Shown piece by piece: positions 52,410 to 61,926 of a stretch of 64,000 nt of DNA. Below the pieces are notes generated by a model. It made no database searches. It was given only the letters and a program-made list of their open reading frames with translations, and was not told where the DNA came from. The number at the start of each line of letters is the position of its first letter. Within the stretch, counting starts at the first letter, position 1. The stretch spans positions 1 to 64,000 of the forward strand of contig NZ_AVCS01000028.1 in NCBI RefSeq assembly GCF_000498495.1. Direction: 5' to 3'. Position numbers and translations under genes: made by a program. This DNA comes from Flavobacterium enshiense DK69. GTDB taxonomy: Bacteria > Bacteroidota > Bacteroidia > Flavobacteriales > Flavobacteriaceae.

Positions 52410-54188
52410 TTAATGTCCGCCTTCAGCTTCAATTTCATCAACTTCAATCCCCTGTTTCTTCAGAATTGATTTTACAACTACCGCAAAGAACAACAAATAA
52501 CCAAAACACAATACTGGAACAACATATGATTGGTGAATTCCGATGATATCCGATAATTTACCCTGAATTGGCGGGATAATTCCACCTCCAAGAATCATCA
52601 TTACAAGGAAGGCAGAACCCTGTGAAGTATATTTACCCAATCCGATGATTGACAAACTGAAAATTGCCGGCCACATGATGCTACATGCCAGTCCACCAGC
52701 AAGGAATGCATAAATAGCAACTGTACCCGTTGAAAACAATCCAATCAACATGGCTGTAACTCCGAAGACCGAAAAAACAGTCAATGTACGTGCCGGTTTG
52801 TCTTTACTGATAAAGAAAGCTATTGTTTGTAGAACAACACAAACTATATAGTAATATAAAGGTGTCATGTCTTTCTGTGCCAATGTATTTACGCCAATAA
52901 TAACCGAAAAAGCAATTAGTGGAACAATGACTAGAGCCAATGTCTTTTTAGCCGAATTTAAATGAAAAACGCTGATGGCACCAGCCCATCTTCCGATCAT
53001 AAGACTTCCCCAATACATTGAAATATAAGGCGCACTGTCCGAAACACTGAAAGCGCCGAATTCTTTCAACTTCAACAATTCAGTTAAGTTACTTCCAATG
53101 GCAACTTCCACACCAACATAAGTAAAGATGGCCAACATCCCCAAAACCAATTGAGGATACTGCATTGCCCCCCAACCTTCATTGTTTTTCTGAGCCGATT
53201 TATACGAAAACAGCAATCCGCCGACAACTACAGTAAGAGCTCCAAAAAGCCAATACATCCTGTATTTTTCCAAATCGCCTTTTATTTCTTTTATTTCAGT
53301 TTCATTATTCTTGACTTCTGTTCTTAATTTAGTCAATTCATCACCTGATAAATCTTTAATTTTTTCACCAAAATTCTCAGTTTTGATTTTTTCGATTTTT
53401 CTTTCCAAAGTTTCAACCGTAAGCGCTTCTTTGCTTTTATAACTATTAAACACCGGCGCAAACATAATTGCTAACAATCCGGTCATAATTACTAAAGTAC
53501 GCAACGCCTTATTGGCTTTTTCCATCGGTTCATCCGAGATTCCGGCAGGTACTTTTTTAGAAAATCTAAACATAGCTGCAGCTGCAATGAACAATAATCC
53601 TACGCATATATAAAGTAGAATTACTTTGCCAAGATCCAAATGTTTTATCTGATCATCTGTAACTGAAGCTGTAGTTCCGAAAAGTGCAAAAGCCACAACT
53701 AACGGACCTATGGTTGTCCCAAAAGAATTGATTCCTCCTCCAAGGTTTACGCGGTCGGCACCGGTTTTAGGATTACCCAATGAAATCGCAAACGGATTTG
53801 CTGCGGTTTGCTGCAACGAAAATCCTAATGCCACAATAAATAATCCCGCCAACATTCCCGCATAAAGATTTGCCTCTACCGCAATAATCATGGCTCCGGC
53901 TCCCAGAGCTGAAAATAACAGTCCGAAAACAATACTCTTTTTATATCCCCAGCTTCCAACAATGTCTTTTTGTTTTGATGTTCCAAAAATAAAAAGCAAC
54001 AATGCCCCTACATAATAGGCAGTGTAAAAAGCGAAATCAACTAACTGGGACTGAAATTGATCAAGTAGAAAATAACTTTTACAAAACGGAATAAAAATAC
54101 TGTTCCCTGCAGCTATGAATCCCCAAAAAAAGAAAACGGTAATGAGCGTATAAAGAGCAGGATAATTGGTTTGGTGTTTAGATGACAT
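52410..54188 (-). CDS. FHS-family sugar transporter (glucose/galactose or fucose permease-like)
   Basis: A 592-residue MFS protein of the fucose-galactose-glucose:H+ symporter family. Familiar parts are [20 protein letters not shown] in helix 1, [20 protein letters not shown] and [20 protein letters not shown], and [21 protein letters not shown] charged coiled-coil-like insertion lies at about 255-315, making the protein longer than the usual 400-440 residues. There is a good leftward -7 box at 54211-54218. Confidence 0.92.
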   Translation of the reverse strand: MSSKHQTNYPALYTLITVFFFWGFIAAGNSIFIPFCKSYFLLDQFQSQLVDFAFYTAYYVGALLLFIFGTSKQKDIVGSWGYKKSIVFGLLFSALGAGAMIIAVEANLYAGMLAGLFIVALGFSLQQTAANPFAISLGNPKTGADRVNLGGGINSFGTTIGPLVVAFALFGTTASVTDDQIKHLDLGKVILLYICVGLLFIAAAAMFRFSKKVPAGISDEPMEKANKALRTLVIMTGLLAIMFAPVFNSYKSKEALTVETLERKIEKIKTENFGEKIKDLSGDELTKLRTEVKNNETEIKEIKGDLEKYRMYWLFGALTVVVGGLLFSYKSAQKNNEGWGAMQYPQLVLGMLAIFTYVGVEVAIGSNLTELLKLKEFGAFSVSDSAPYISMYWGSLMIGRWAGAISVFHLNSAKKTLALVIVPLIAFSVIIGVNTLAQKDMTPLYYYIVCVVLQTIAFFISKDKPARTLTVFSVFGVTAMLIGLFSTGTVAIYAFLAGGLACSIMWPAIFSLSIIGLGKYTSQGSAFLVMMILGGGIIPPIQGKLSDIIGIHQSYVVPVLCFGYLLFFAVVVKSILKKQGIEVDEIEAEGGH

Positions 54189-54210
54189 AAATTAATTTTT
54201 CATTTGGACC

Positions 54211-54218
54211 CAAATATA
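54211..54218 (-). promoter_or_regulatory. Candidate -7 box of the sugar transporter
   Basis: The leftward strand reads TATATTTG 22 bp before the ATG. A rightward TATTTTTG box at 54275-54282 could serve the gene at 54379. Confidence 0.5.
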
Positions 54219-54378
54219 GGAATTATGATGAATTTTCAGCGGTTCTTTTATTGGCTTTTGCCATCTAAATATATTATTTTTGTCCCTTACAATTCATCTT
54301 TTATGAAATTGCCTTTGTTATGAATCATGTATTTTAAATAATTGGCGGTAGCATAACCAATAAAAATAAATTTCTTTT

Positions 54379-54903
54379 ATGAAAAAAATATTCGGATTAC
54401 TGGTTTGTCTGTTTCTTCTATCTTCTTGTGATGATGGGGATTTAGTTGTGGAAACTTTCAATTTTGACAATGTTTCCATTCAGAAATGCCCTAGCAAGGA
54501 TCCGTTATTTAAAATCAATGGTCAGGAATTATTGCTGTTAGACATTCCAAGTTCAAATTTCCCGAACGAAATAACCCCGGATGGAGAACCCAGAATTGTT
54601 ACGGTTTCTTCAACAGACAGAATCATTTACCGTAAATACGATGCAAACCTTAATGATAATTCTGTTATTTGTTCCGCTGTCCCACCGGCTACCCCATTGG
54701 TTCAGCAAGAATGGAATGCAGCTGAAGGAGGAACGATTCAGATTACGACAACTCAAAATACAACAACCGACCCTGATACCGGAATTGTAACAGTTACAGG
54801 ATACAACCACCGGATAAAATTCATCAATGTTGAGTTTGTGAATGGACAAAACAGTTTTGTGTACGATGATTATTTCTTTGGCGATTATATTACAACTCCA
54901 TAG
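54379..54903 (+). CDS. Hypothetical lipoprotein
   Basis: A 174-residue lipoprotein (MKKIFGLLVCLFLLSSCDDG, Cys17). The mature part has Cys37, in NVSIQKCPSKDPLFKINGQE, and Cys97, in NDNSVICSAVPPATP, and appears beta-rich. No family comes to mind with certainty. It stands alone between the divergent transporter gene and the converging Smr-domain gene. Confidence 0.75.
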   Translation: MKKIFGLLVCLFLLSSCDDGDLVVETFNFDNVSIQKCPSKDPLFKINGQELLLLDIPSSNFPNEITPDGEPRIVTVSSTDRIIYRKYDANLNDNSVICSAVPPATPLVQQEWNAAEGGTIQITTTQNTTTDPDTGIVTVTGYNHRIKFINVEFVNGQNSFVYDDYFFGDYITTP

Positions 54904-54956
54904 TTGCAATTCATCTCAAAAAAACACACAAAGGATTTAGGATTTTCAGGTGTTGA

Positions 54957-55514
54957 TTAACGGTTTGGGTTTTGTTTGATATATACTTCTGTAGCTCCTA
55001 ATCCGTATTTCTGGTAATTGGCATCCTGGAAAGAAATTCCGTCGTAACGTCCCAAAAGAAAATCTAGTTCGGCTTTTAGGACACCTTCGCCTACACCGTG
55101 AATAAAAACCACTTTCGGCATTCTGTTTCTGATAGCAAAATCCAGTTGGCGTTTTACGGTTTCCATCTGCAAATTCAGGATATCAAAATTGGACATTCCG
55201 CGTTTGGAAGGCACCAGTTTTTCAATATGTAAATCGACTTCCAAAACAAATTCATCCTTACGGGATTTCTTTTCTTTTGCAAAAGAACGCTTTGGAGGAA
55301 GTTCCTTTTCCTTCAAAACCTGACTTATACTTTGATTTGAAGTAAACGAGTTTAAATCACTGATATTTTGTTCTTTAATCAATTCATTCGCAGCGTAAGC
55401 CATTTTAAAACCATCCTCGGTTTCAATCAGAATCTGATCCTTCTGAAAACCTACCACTACCCCAGTGAAATCATCATCAAGCACCGAAACTTTATCTCCA
55501 ATATTAAACGTCAT
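54957..55514 (-). CDS. Smr-domain protein
   Basis: A 185-residue protein. The N-terminal part is a small beta barrel (MTFNIGDKVSVLDDDFTGVV, DUF2027-like). The C-terminal part at about 95-180 is an Smr domain with the diagnostic EVDLHIEKL and KVVFIHGVGEGVLKAELDFL, the latter containing the HGxG catalytic motif of this nuclease family. It is smaller than MutS2 and lacks its ATPase. It overlaps the upstream membrane gene by 11 bp. Confidence 0.92.
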   Translation of the reverse strand: MTFNIGDKVSVLDDDFTGVVVGFQKDQILIETEDGFKMAYAANELIKEQNISDLNSFTSNQSISQVLKEKELPPKRSFAKEKKSRKDEFVLEVDLHIEKLVPSKRGMSNFDILNLQMETVKRQLDFAIRNRMPKVVFIHGVGEGVLKAELDFLLGRYDGISFQDANYQKYGLGATEVYIKQNPNR

Positions 55515-55686
55515 CTTCTTCTTTATCTTTTGAATTAGAGGATACTTTAGACATCAATTTCATCATTCCGAAGAAGAAAACCAATACACCGATTACCTGA
55601 ATAAAAATATTAGGTTCAGGCTTTGTCTGTTCATAGAAAGCCCAGCCCATCAGCGCGAAAATAAGTATGATATAAATTGTTTTCAT
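55504..55686 (-). CDS. Small membrane protein upstream of the Smr gene
   Basis: A 60-residue protein if started at the ATG at 55684-55686; an in-frame upstream start at 55707 is possible. Two hydrophobic segments (TIYIILIFALMGWAFYEQ and IFIQVIGVLVFFFGMMKLM) are followed by a charged tail ending KEEDDV. I know no function. It overlaps the Smr gene by 11 bp and should be cotranscribed with it. Confidence 0.75.
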   Translation of the reverse strand: MKTIYIILIFALMGWAFYEQTKPEPNIFIQVIGVLVFFFGMMKLMSKVSSNSKDKEEDDV

Positions 55687-55787
55687 TTCTTCAGATTCAG
55701 AATTCAAAAATACTAAACTTTAAAATATACGTCTACTGTTTTGTAACTTATATTTTTTCTCTAAATTGCCGACAGAAAAAGCTTACC

Positions 55788-56066
55788 ATGGAAGAATATA
55801 TGTTGCCTTGTTTGAGCAAAAAATTCTTAGGAATTGAATGTTTTGGGTGCGGTACACAAAGAGCGCTCGTTTTAGTATTTAAAGGAGAATTTACAGCTGC
55901 CTTTAAAATGTTTCCAGCCATTTACACCTTATTGTTCTTTCTTGGACTTATAGGAATAAGCTTTATTGATAAATCCAGAAATTATCATAAACCAATAATC
56001 ACCTTAGCAATAGCAAACGCCATTATTATGGTAGTTTCCTATTTCATTAAACATTTTTATATCTAA
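55788..56066 (+). CDS. DUF2752 membrane protein
   Basis: A 92-residue protein from the ATG at 55788; the open frame reaches upstream to 55677 but the family starts here. It has CLSKKFLGIECFGCGTQRA, the DUF2752 motif with conserved Cys-Pro/Cys-Gly-Thr-Arg residues, then two membrane helices. Function is unknown. The CCC-motif gene follows 12 bp later, a pairing I recall from other flavobacteria. Confidence 0.88.
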   Translation: MEEYMLPCLSKKFLGIECFGCGTQRALVLVFKGEFTAAFKMFPAIYTLLFFLGLIGISFIDKSRNYHKPIITLAIANAIIMVVSYFIKHFYI

Positions 56067-56078
56067 CCAAAAACAATT

Positions 56079-56438
56079 ATGGAAGAAACAAATTTCAACA
56101 ATTTTGAAGCTCAACAAAAACTACCTAATGCTACACCGGTAATCATACTGGGAGTCCTATCTATTATCACCTGCTGTTGCTATGGTGTAGTCGGTATCCT
56201 ATTAGGTGGTATCGGAATGTATTTAGCAAACAAAGACATCAAAATATACAATGAAAACCCAAGTGGATATTCTAATTTCAACAACGTTAAAACAGGTAAA
56301 ATACTTTGTATCATCGGTATTGTCCTGGGAGTTCTTTATCTAATAATGATGGCCGTAATGATCAGTTATTTTGGAATGGAAGCACTGCAGGATCCTGAAT
56401 TAATGCAAGAAAAAATGAGAGAGCTCCTTGGACAATAA
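56079..56438 (+). CDS. CCC-motif membrane protein
   Basis: A 119-residue protein with two membrane segments. The first has the three consecutive cysteines that name the family (VIILGVLSIITCCCYGVVGI); the second is ILCIIGIVLGVLYLIMMAV. The short charged tail ends MREL. Related to DUF4190 proteins; function unknown. It ends a two-gene unit with DUF2752. Confidence 0.88.
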   Translation: MEETNFNNFEAQQKLPNATPVIILGVLSIITCCCYGVVGILLGGIGMYLANKDIKIYNENPSGYSNFNNVKTGKILCIIGIVLGVLYLIMMAVMISYFGMEALQDPELMQEKMRELLGQ

Positions 56439-56455
56439 CCAAGCATTCACAACAT

Positions 56456-56485
56456 AAAAAAATCCGCTTTTCAGCGGATTTTTTA
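56456..56485. terminator. Bidirectional intrinsic terminator
   Basis: A 13-bp stem (AAAAAAATCCGCT / AGCGGATTTTTTA) around a 4-base loop, between converging genes; only the outermost pair departs from perfect symmetry. Confidence 0.88.
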
Positions 56486-56505
56486 TTTATTATCTTTAGA
56501 TTTTA

Positions 56506-57750
56506 TTATTTCTCAAACTGTTTTAAAGTCTTAATGATAATACTAACACAGTCTAAAAGTTCTTCTTCATTCATAACCAAAGGCGGTGCAAAACGAATAA
56601 TGTTTCCGTGAGTTGGTTTTGCCAACAAACCATTATCGCGCAATGCCATACAAATGTTCCATGCTGTATCGCTTTCTTCTGTATCATTGATTACAACTGC
56701 ATTCAACAATCCTTTTCCGCGAACCAATGTAGCAATATTGGAAGTTTCAATATATTTCCCAATTTCAGAACGGAAAATTTTCCCTAATCGCTCAGCATTT
56801 TCAGCTAATTTTTCATCGGTTACAACTTCCAAAGCAGCAATCGCCACTGCTGCAGCAATTGGGTTTCCTCCAAAGGTAGAACCGTGTTGCCCCGGTTTGA
56901 TAACATTCATGATAGCATCATCAGCCAAAACAGCTGAAACCGGATACACACCCCCAGAAATTGCTTTTCCTAGGATCAAAACATCCGGCTTAACATTTTC
57001 ATGGTGTACTGCTAATAATTTTCCTGTACGCGCAATCCCGGTTTGAACTTCATCAGCTATAAATAAAACATTGTGTTTTTCGCATAATTCTTTTGCTTTA
57101 GCCAAATAACCTTCCGATGGAACGTAAACTCCGGCTTCACCTTGGATAGGTTCAACTAAAAATCCTGCGATGTTCGGTGAAGAAGTTATTGCTTTTTCCA
57201 AAGCATCTAAATCATCATAAGCGATCTTTATAAAACCAGCAGTGTAAGGCCCGAAGTTCTTACGTGCATTCTCGTCATTAGAGAAAGAAATAATTGTTGT
57301 AGTTCTTCCATGGAAATTATTTTCACAAACAATTATCTGTGCTTCATTCTCATTGATTCCTTTTTTCTCATACGCCCATTTACGACATAATTTCAAAGCC
57401 GTTTCAACAGCTTCGGCACCAGTGTTCATTGGAAGCACTTTATCAAAACCAAAATAGTTGGTTATAAATTCTTCATAAACACCTAATTTATCATTGTAAA
57501 AAGCACGAGATGTTAGCGTAAGCGTTTGTGCTTGTTCTACCATAGCCCCAACAATTCTTGGATGACAATGACCTTGGTTTACTGCAGAATATGCTGAAAG
57601 AAAATCATAATATTTTTTTCCTTCTACATCCCAAACATATACTCCTTCTCCTTTACTCAAAACAACTGGAAGCGGATGATAATTATGCGCTCCGTATTTG
57701 TCCTCTAACTGAATTGCTTCCGCTGAACTCATTTTCTTTAAAACTTGCAT
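56506..57750 (-). CDS. rocD: Ornithine aminotransferase
   Basis: Ornithine-oxo-acid transaminase converts ornithine to glutamate semialdehyde in arginine/proline metabolism. The 414-residue class III aminotransferase has PLP-binding Lys262 in [20 protein letters not shown], Asp233 in [15 protein letters not shown], the phosphate-binding [20 protein letters not shown], and [12 protein letters not shown]. The N-terminus [20 protein letters not shown] is diagnostic for RocD. Monocistronic, converging on the CCC-motif gene. Confidence 0.96.
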   Translation of the reverse strand: MQVLKKMSSAEAIQLEDKYGAHNYHPLPVVLSKGEGVYVWDVEGKKYYDFLSAYSAVNQGHCHPRIVGAMVEQAQTLTLTSRAFYNDKLGVYEEFITNYFGFDKVLPMNTGAEAVETALKLCRKWAYEKKGINENEAQIIVCENNFHGRTTTIISFSNDENARKNFGPYTAGFIKIAYDDLDALEKAITSSPNIAGFLVEPIQGEAGVYVPSEGYLAKAKELCEKHNVLFIADEVQTGIARTGKLLAVHHENVKPDVLILGKAISGGVYPVSAVLADDAIMNVIKPGQHGSTFGGNPIAAAVAIAALEVVTDEKLAENAERLGKIFRSEIGKYIETSNIATLVRGKGLLNAVVINDTEESDTAWNICMALRDNGLLAKPTHGNIIRFAPPLVMNEEELLDCVSIIIKTLKQFEK

Positions 57751-58059
57751 ACAATATAGACGTTTGTAGTAATTTCTTTATATTTTACCTACTATTGGTA
57801 ATTTTACGCAAGTTAGCAATTCAAAATGAAAAAAATATGTTTCCGAAATTTAATTTAATACTTTTATAACAAATATTGTTTGTTTAATTTACAATTATAA
57901 CAATCGTAATTAAAACACATTGCTTTACATTTTGTTAACAAAATACAACAAAGTCTGTCAAAATTGTTTAAAAACATAACGTTATAAGAATAATCAATCA
58001 AAATTACCTTAACACAGCTTCATTAGGTTTGCCCTGTCTAACAAAAAAAATTAAAAACC
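57751..58059. promoter_or_regulatory. 309-bp regulatory gap between rocD and the PhoX-like gene
   Basis: It holds a perfect 16-base palindrome ATTTTGTTAACAAAAT (57929-57944) and a 10-base palindrome ATAACGTTAT (57976-57985). A rightward -7 box TAGGTTTG lies at 58024-58031, 28 bp before the ATG at 58060. I see no reading frame or RNA gene. Confidence 0.5.
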
Positions 58060-59514
58060 ATGAAGTTTACTTATGCCTTTTTAGGTACAACAATGCTTAT
58101 TGGCTTAATTGCCTGTAATTCTGATGAAGGTTCTGCTCCTGCAACTAATGAACCCACCAATCCTGTTACGCTAAAAAATCATTCAGTCACTCCGGCACTG
58201 ATAAATGCCAAACCGGAATTTTCTACACTAAAAGTATTTCCACTTTTTTCCAGTGAGGATGATTTCAGGGAAACTCCGGATTATGTTTTTGGAGGTTCGG
58301 CTGACGGTTCAGGATTATTCAAAAATTCAGACGGAACTTTTTCCTTTCTGGTAAATAATGAAGATAACTTTTCGGTTTCAAAAATCAAGCTTGACAAAAC
58401 ATTCAAACCTGTTGCCGGCGAATATGTCCTGAATTCGAACGGATCAGGAAACAGATTATGTTCTGCAACGTTGGCAATGCCAGAAACACACGGATTCGGA
58501 CCTCTTTTCCTGACAGCCGGAGAAAGCGACAGCGAATCACAAGTGCACGGTATTACCCCTTTTGACACAAAAGCAAACAACTCAACACCAAGGCCGATTT
58601 TAGGTTTCGGAAGATGGAGCACGGAAAATGCAGTTCCTCTTTCTAAAAATGCCTATACTGCCCAAACCGTGATTTTATTAGGTGATGACGATTCGGGTGC
58701 TTACGGCGGACAATTGGTAATGTACAAATCATCAACTGGTGATTTAAACAACGGAAGAGTTTTTGTTCTAAAACGCACCGATAATGTTACCAATGAAAGA
58801 ACAATGACCGAAAACAGCTCCTATCCTGTACAGTTCATTGAAGTACCTAACGCCAAAACCAACACCGGTTTACAGAATAATCAGATAGCACAAAATTTAA
58901 ATGCCATTGCTTTCGGCCGTGTTGAAGACATCGACTACCGAAAAGAAGACGGAAAAGAAAGAGAAATCTACTTCAACGTAACCGGACAAAACAATACAGG
59001 TGCTAATGCCGATAATTCCCGTTCAAAATACGGACGTGTATATAAATTGGAATTGGATGCAAACAATGCGTTAACCGGAAAACTAACTTTAGTGCTGGAT
59101 GGTGATAACCGAAGCGGAAAAGCAAAATTATTTCAAAATCCGGATAACATTTGTGTAACCAAAAACTACGTTTACATCCAGGAAGATTCCAACGGATATG
59201 GAGACGAAACACACGATGCTTACATCTACCAATACAATATCGCGACCAAAGAACTTAAAGTGGTTTTCGAATTAGATCACAAACGAAATGATCCTACCAA
59301 CAAATTCCTAAGTACAACTTCTGCTTTAGGTTCATGGGAATATGGCGCATTGATTGACGTATCAGAAACGATTGGCATTCCTAACACGTTCATGCTTTCC
59401 ATCCAGCCTCATACCTGGAAGAAGGATACTTTCAAAGGTGCAGATGGCGGTTCTGTACGTCCGAATGAAAATCAGGGAAGTCAGATTGTTTTAATCAAAG
59501 GTTTACCAAGATAA
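58060..59514 (+). CDS. PhoX-like (DUF839) lipoprotein
   Basis: A 484-residue lipoprotein (MKFTYAFLGTTMLIGLIACN, Cys19). The mature part is beta-propeller-like and has acidic-aromatic motifs similar to PhoX/DUF839 phosphatases: RVEDIDYRKEDGKEREIYFN, KLFQNPDNICVTKNYVYIQE and DSNGYGDETHDAYIYQYN. PhoX enzymes are Ca/Fe-dependent alkaline phosphatases, but whether the active-site residues are complete here I cannot confirm. The downstream peroxidase gene is 72 bp away, same strand. Confidence 0.68.
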   Translation: MKFTYAFLGTTMLIGLIACNSDEGSAPATNEPTNPVTLKNHSVTPALINAKPEFSTLKVFPLFSSEDDFRETPDYVFGGSADGSGLFKNSDGTFSFLVNNEDNFSVSKIKLDKTFKPVAGEYVLNSNGSGNRLCSATLAMPETHGFGPLFLTAGESDSESQVHGITPFDTKANNSTPRPILGFGRWSTENAVPLSKNAYTAQTVILLGDDDSGAYGGQLVMYKSSTGDLNNGRVFVLKRTDNVTNERTMTENSSYPVQFIEVPNAKTNTGLQNNQIAQNLNAIAFGRVEDIDYRKEDGKEREIYFNVTGQNNTGANADNSRSKYGRVYKLELDANNALTGKLTLVLDGDNRSGKAKLFQNPDNICVTKNYVYIQEDSNGYGDETHDAYIYQYNIATKELKVVFELDHKRNDPTNKFLSTTSALGSWEYGALIDVSETIGIPNTFMLSIQPHTWKKDTFKGADGGSVRPNENQGSQIVLIKGLPR

Positions 59515-59586
59515 CCATAAAACAAAGAATAACAACAAATTAGGAACGTGGTTTATCATGTTCCTAATTTTTAATTTACACGCATA

Positions 59587-61356
59587 ATGAAAAAAATAAT
59601 TGTACTGCTTCTTACCCTGATTACAGCTATTTCCTGCCAGAAAAAAGAATTCGTAAATCTTTCTCCAACAAAAAAAACAAAGCAGCTTCTTTTTAAAAAT
59701 TACATCGATTTTGCACAAAAAACAACGGAATTGAACACAGCTGTACAAAATGGGCTGAACAAAAAGTTAACACAACAAAAGTTCAAAGAAGCACGACTTA
59801 AGTATAAAAAAACAGAAGCGCTATTGGCTTTCTATCTTCCGGAAACTGCTCTGAAATTAAATGGTGCTGCCATCGACAAAAACGATATTCATGAAAACAG
59901 CCGAAAAGAAGAAGAAGCAAGCGGATTTCAAAAAGTGGAAGAATTGCTTTTTTCTGATGAAACGGATTGGAATGAGCTTCGAAAACAGACAGGAATTTTA
60001 AATGGTTATGCCCAATCTGTTAAAGCCACCATTGAAACCATCCAACTATCCGACAGCAACATTTTCGAAGCTCAGAAATTGTCAATGTTACGAATGATGA
60101 GTTTAGGGATTTCAGGATTTGATTCGCCAGTCGCTTTACACTCCCTTCCGGAAACAAAAGCATCTATTGAAAGTATTGGCGAAACTGTATCGGTTTACAA
60201 AAAAGACAAATCACTTACTAAATTGGTAAACGAAACTTTAGACTACTTGAATAACAATCAAAATTTCGACACTTTCAACCGTGCCGATTTCATTGTAAAG
60301 TACTGTATACCCCTTTCAAAAAAAATTCATCAGATACAGAAGCAGCTTAACATAAAAAACAATCCCTATCCCGGAGCGATCAATTTTGATGTGCCTACCG
60401 TTTTTGAGGAAACGGCTTTCAATGCTAATTATTTTGCACCGACTTATAACAGAAATCCCTCTCCTATTCAGATTTCATTAGGCGAGCAACTTTTTTCCGA
60501 TACCATTTTAAGCGGAAACGGTAATGTTTCCTGCGTGAGTTGTCACATTCCTTCTCAAGGCTATGCAGATCATAAAACCAAAGCCGTTGAAACCAAAGCC
60601 CTTTCCCGAAATACACCCACCCTTTTGAATTCAGGTTTTCAGAGCACATTGTTTTTAGATGGCCGCGTAAGTTATCTTGAGGATCAGGCCAAAGCAGTCA
60701 TCAACAACAAAGATGAAATGCACGGCAGTTTCGCTCATGCTTTGGAGAAGGTTAAATCCAGTTTTAAATATCAGGCTGAATTCCGAAAAGCGTTTCCGAA
60801 CGAAAAAGAAATTACGGAACAAAATCTATTGAAAGCATTGGCAGGCTATGTGCGCTCCCTTTCCAAACTGGATTCACGATTTGATGATTATCTGCGGGGA
60901 AAAAGTACTCTTTCCCAAAATGAAAAAAAGGGATTCAATTTGTATATGGGCAAAGCCAAATGTGCGACCTGTCATTTCTTTCCGCTTTTTAACGGCTGTG
61001 TACCACCTTTGTTTAACGAAACGGAGAGCGAAGTATTGGGCGTTCCGGCAAAAAAGTCAACAAAAAATGCGGTTGTCGATGCCGATTTGGGCGAATACTT
61101 GATAACCAAAGCTCCACTTAAAAAACATGCCTTCAAAACTCCGACGGTCCGAAATAGCGCTGTAACCTTTCCATACATGCACAACGGCGTTTATCAGACT
61201 TTGGAAGAAGTTATCGAATTCTATAATCGTGGTGGAGGTTCCGGGATCGCTATAAATCTGGAGAATCAAACTTTACCGACGGACAATCTGAATCTCAGTA
61301 AAACAGAAGTTCAGAATTTGATAGCTTTTATAAAAACGCTTAACAACAACTACTAA
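59587..61356 (+). CDS. Lipoprotein fusion of imelysin-like and dihaem cytochrome c peroxidase domains
   Basis: A 589-residue lipoprotein (MKKIIVLLLTLITAISCQKK, Cys18). Residues 30-240 are all-helical and resemble imelysin/EfeO-type modules, with the region ASGFQKVEELLF where the family has GxHxxE (here Gln115 instead of His). From about 255 a MauG/CcpA-type peroxidase follows with two CxxCH haem sites, at Cys316-His320 (CVSCHIPSQGYADH) and Cys459-His463 (CATCHFFPLFN), plus NTPTLLNSGFQSTLFLDGRV. The product is expected to detoxify peroxide or oxidise a partner in the periplasm. Confidence 0.88.
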   Translation: MKKIIVLLLTLITAISCQKKEFVNLSPTKKTKQLLFKNYIDFAQKTTELNTAVQNGLNKKLTQQKFKEARLKYKKTEALLAFYLPETALKLNGAAIDKNDIHENSRKEEEASGFQKVEELLFSDETDWNELRKQTGILNGYAQSVKATIETIQLSDSNIFEAQKLSMLRMMSLGISGFDSPVALHSLPETKASIESIGETVSVYKKDKSLTKLVNETLDYLNNNQNFDTFNRADFIVKYCIPLSKKIHQIQKQLNIKNNPYPGAINFDVPTVFEETAFNANYFAPTYNRNPSPIQISLGEQLFSDTILSGNGNVSCVSCHIPSQGYADHKTKAVETKALSRNTPTLLNSGFQSTLFLDGRVSYLEDQAKAVINNKDEMHGSFAHALEKVKSSFKYQAEFRKAFPNEKEITEQNLLKALAGYVRSLSKLDSRFDDYLRGKSTLSQNEKKGFNLYMGKAKCATCHFFPLFNGCVPPLFNETESEVLGVPAKKSTKNAVVDADLGEYLITKAPLKKHAFKTPTVRNSAVTFPYMHNGVYQTLEEVIEFYNRGGGSGIAINLENQTLPTDNLNLSKTEVQNLIAFIKTLNNNY

Positions 61357-61899
61357 CTATTCGTTATACATTTCCAAAAGCTTAGTAACGGTATTCAGAT
61401 TGCGCATCGTTGCCGTTACATTGAGCTTTTTCTCTATGTATTTTTGGTCGAAACGTGTCTTTCCCGCTCCTACTGCATATTTGATATAGATTCTGTTCTT
61501 GTCGATTACCGCTTCATCAGGTTTTACCTGACTCATTTTCAGTTCATGAATACTGTTCGCGTTTAATTCTTTAGAAATGAAAGTGAAGTACAGTTTTTTG
61601 GTATCGACATCTTTTTCTTTCAGATAGGGATTATTTTGAAGTGACGCCACCAGATCTTCTTTGGTAATTACGATTATCGGAACATCATACCCCCACTCTT
61701 TGAAGATTTCCTGTTTGATTTTAAATCCGACACTCGGGCCATCTTCTTCTTCCGAATCAATAAAAACGTTCCCGGATTGGATATAGGTCCTCACATTGGC
61801 AAATCCCATACGCTCCAATAAAGCCTTAAGATCTTCCATTTTTATCATATTGTGACCGGAAACATTTATTCCACGTAAAAGAGCTAAGTGAGTCTTCAA
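61357..61899 (-). CDS. DUF1697 protein
   Basis: A 180-residue cytosolic protein, starting MKTHLALLRGINVSGHNMIK, with LERMGFANVRTYIQSGNVF and KEWGYDVPIIVITKEDLVAS, typical of DUF1697. The family has unknown function. The gene ends one base after the peroxidase gene stop on the other strand. A second, broken copy of its 5' end is present at 63536-63652. Confidence 0.92.
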   Translation of the reverse strand: MKTHLALLRGINVSGHNMIKMEDLKALLERMGFANVRTYIQSGNVFIDSEEEDGPSVGFKIKQEIFKEWGYDVPIIVITKEDLVASLQNNPYLKEKDVDTKKLYFTFISKELNANSIHELKMSQVKPDEAVIDKNRIYIKYAVGAGKTRFDQKYIEKKLNVTATMRNLNTVTKLLEMYNE

Positions 61900-61926
61900 A
61901 ATATCTAAAAATAATTAAGTTGCAAA

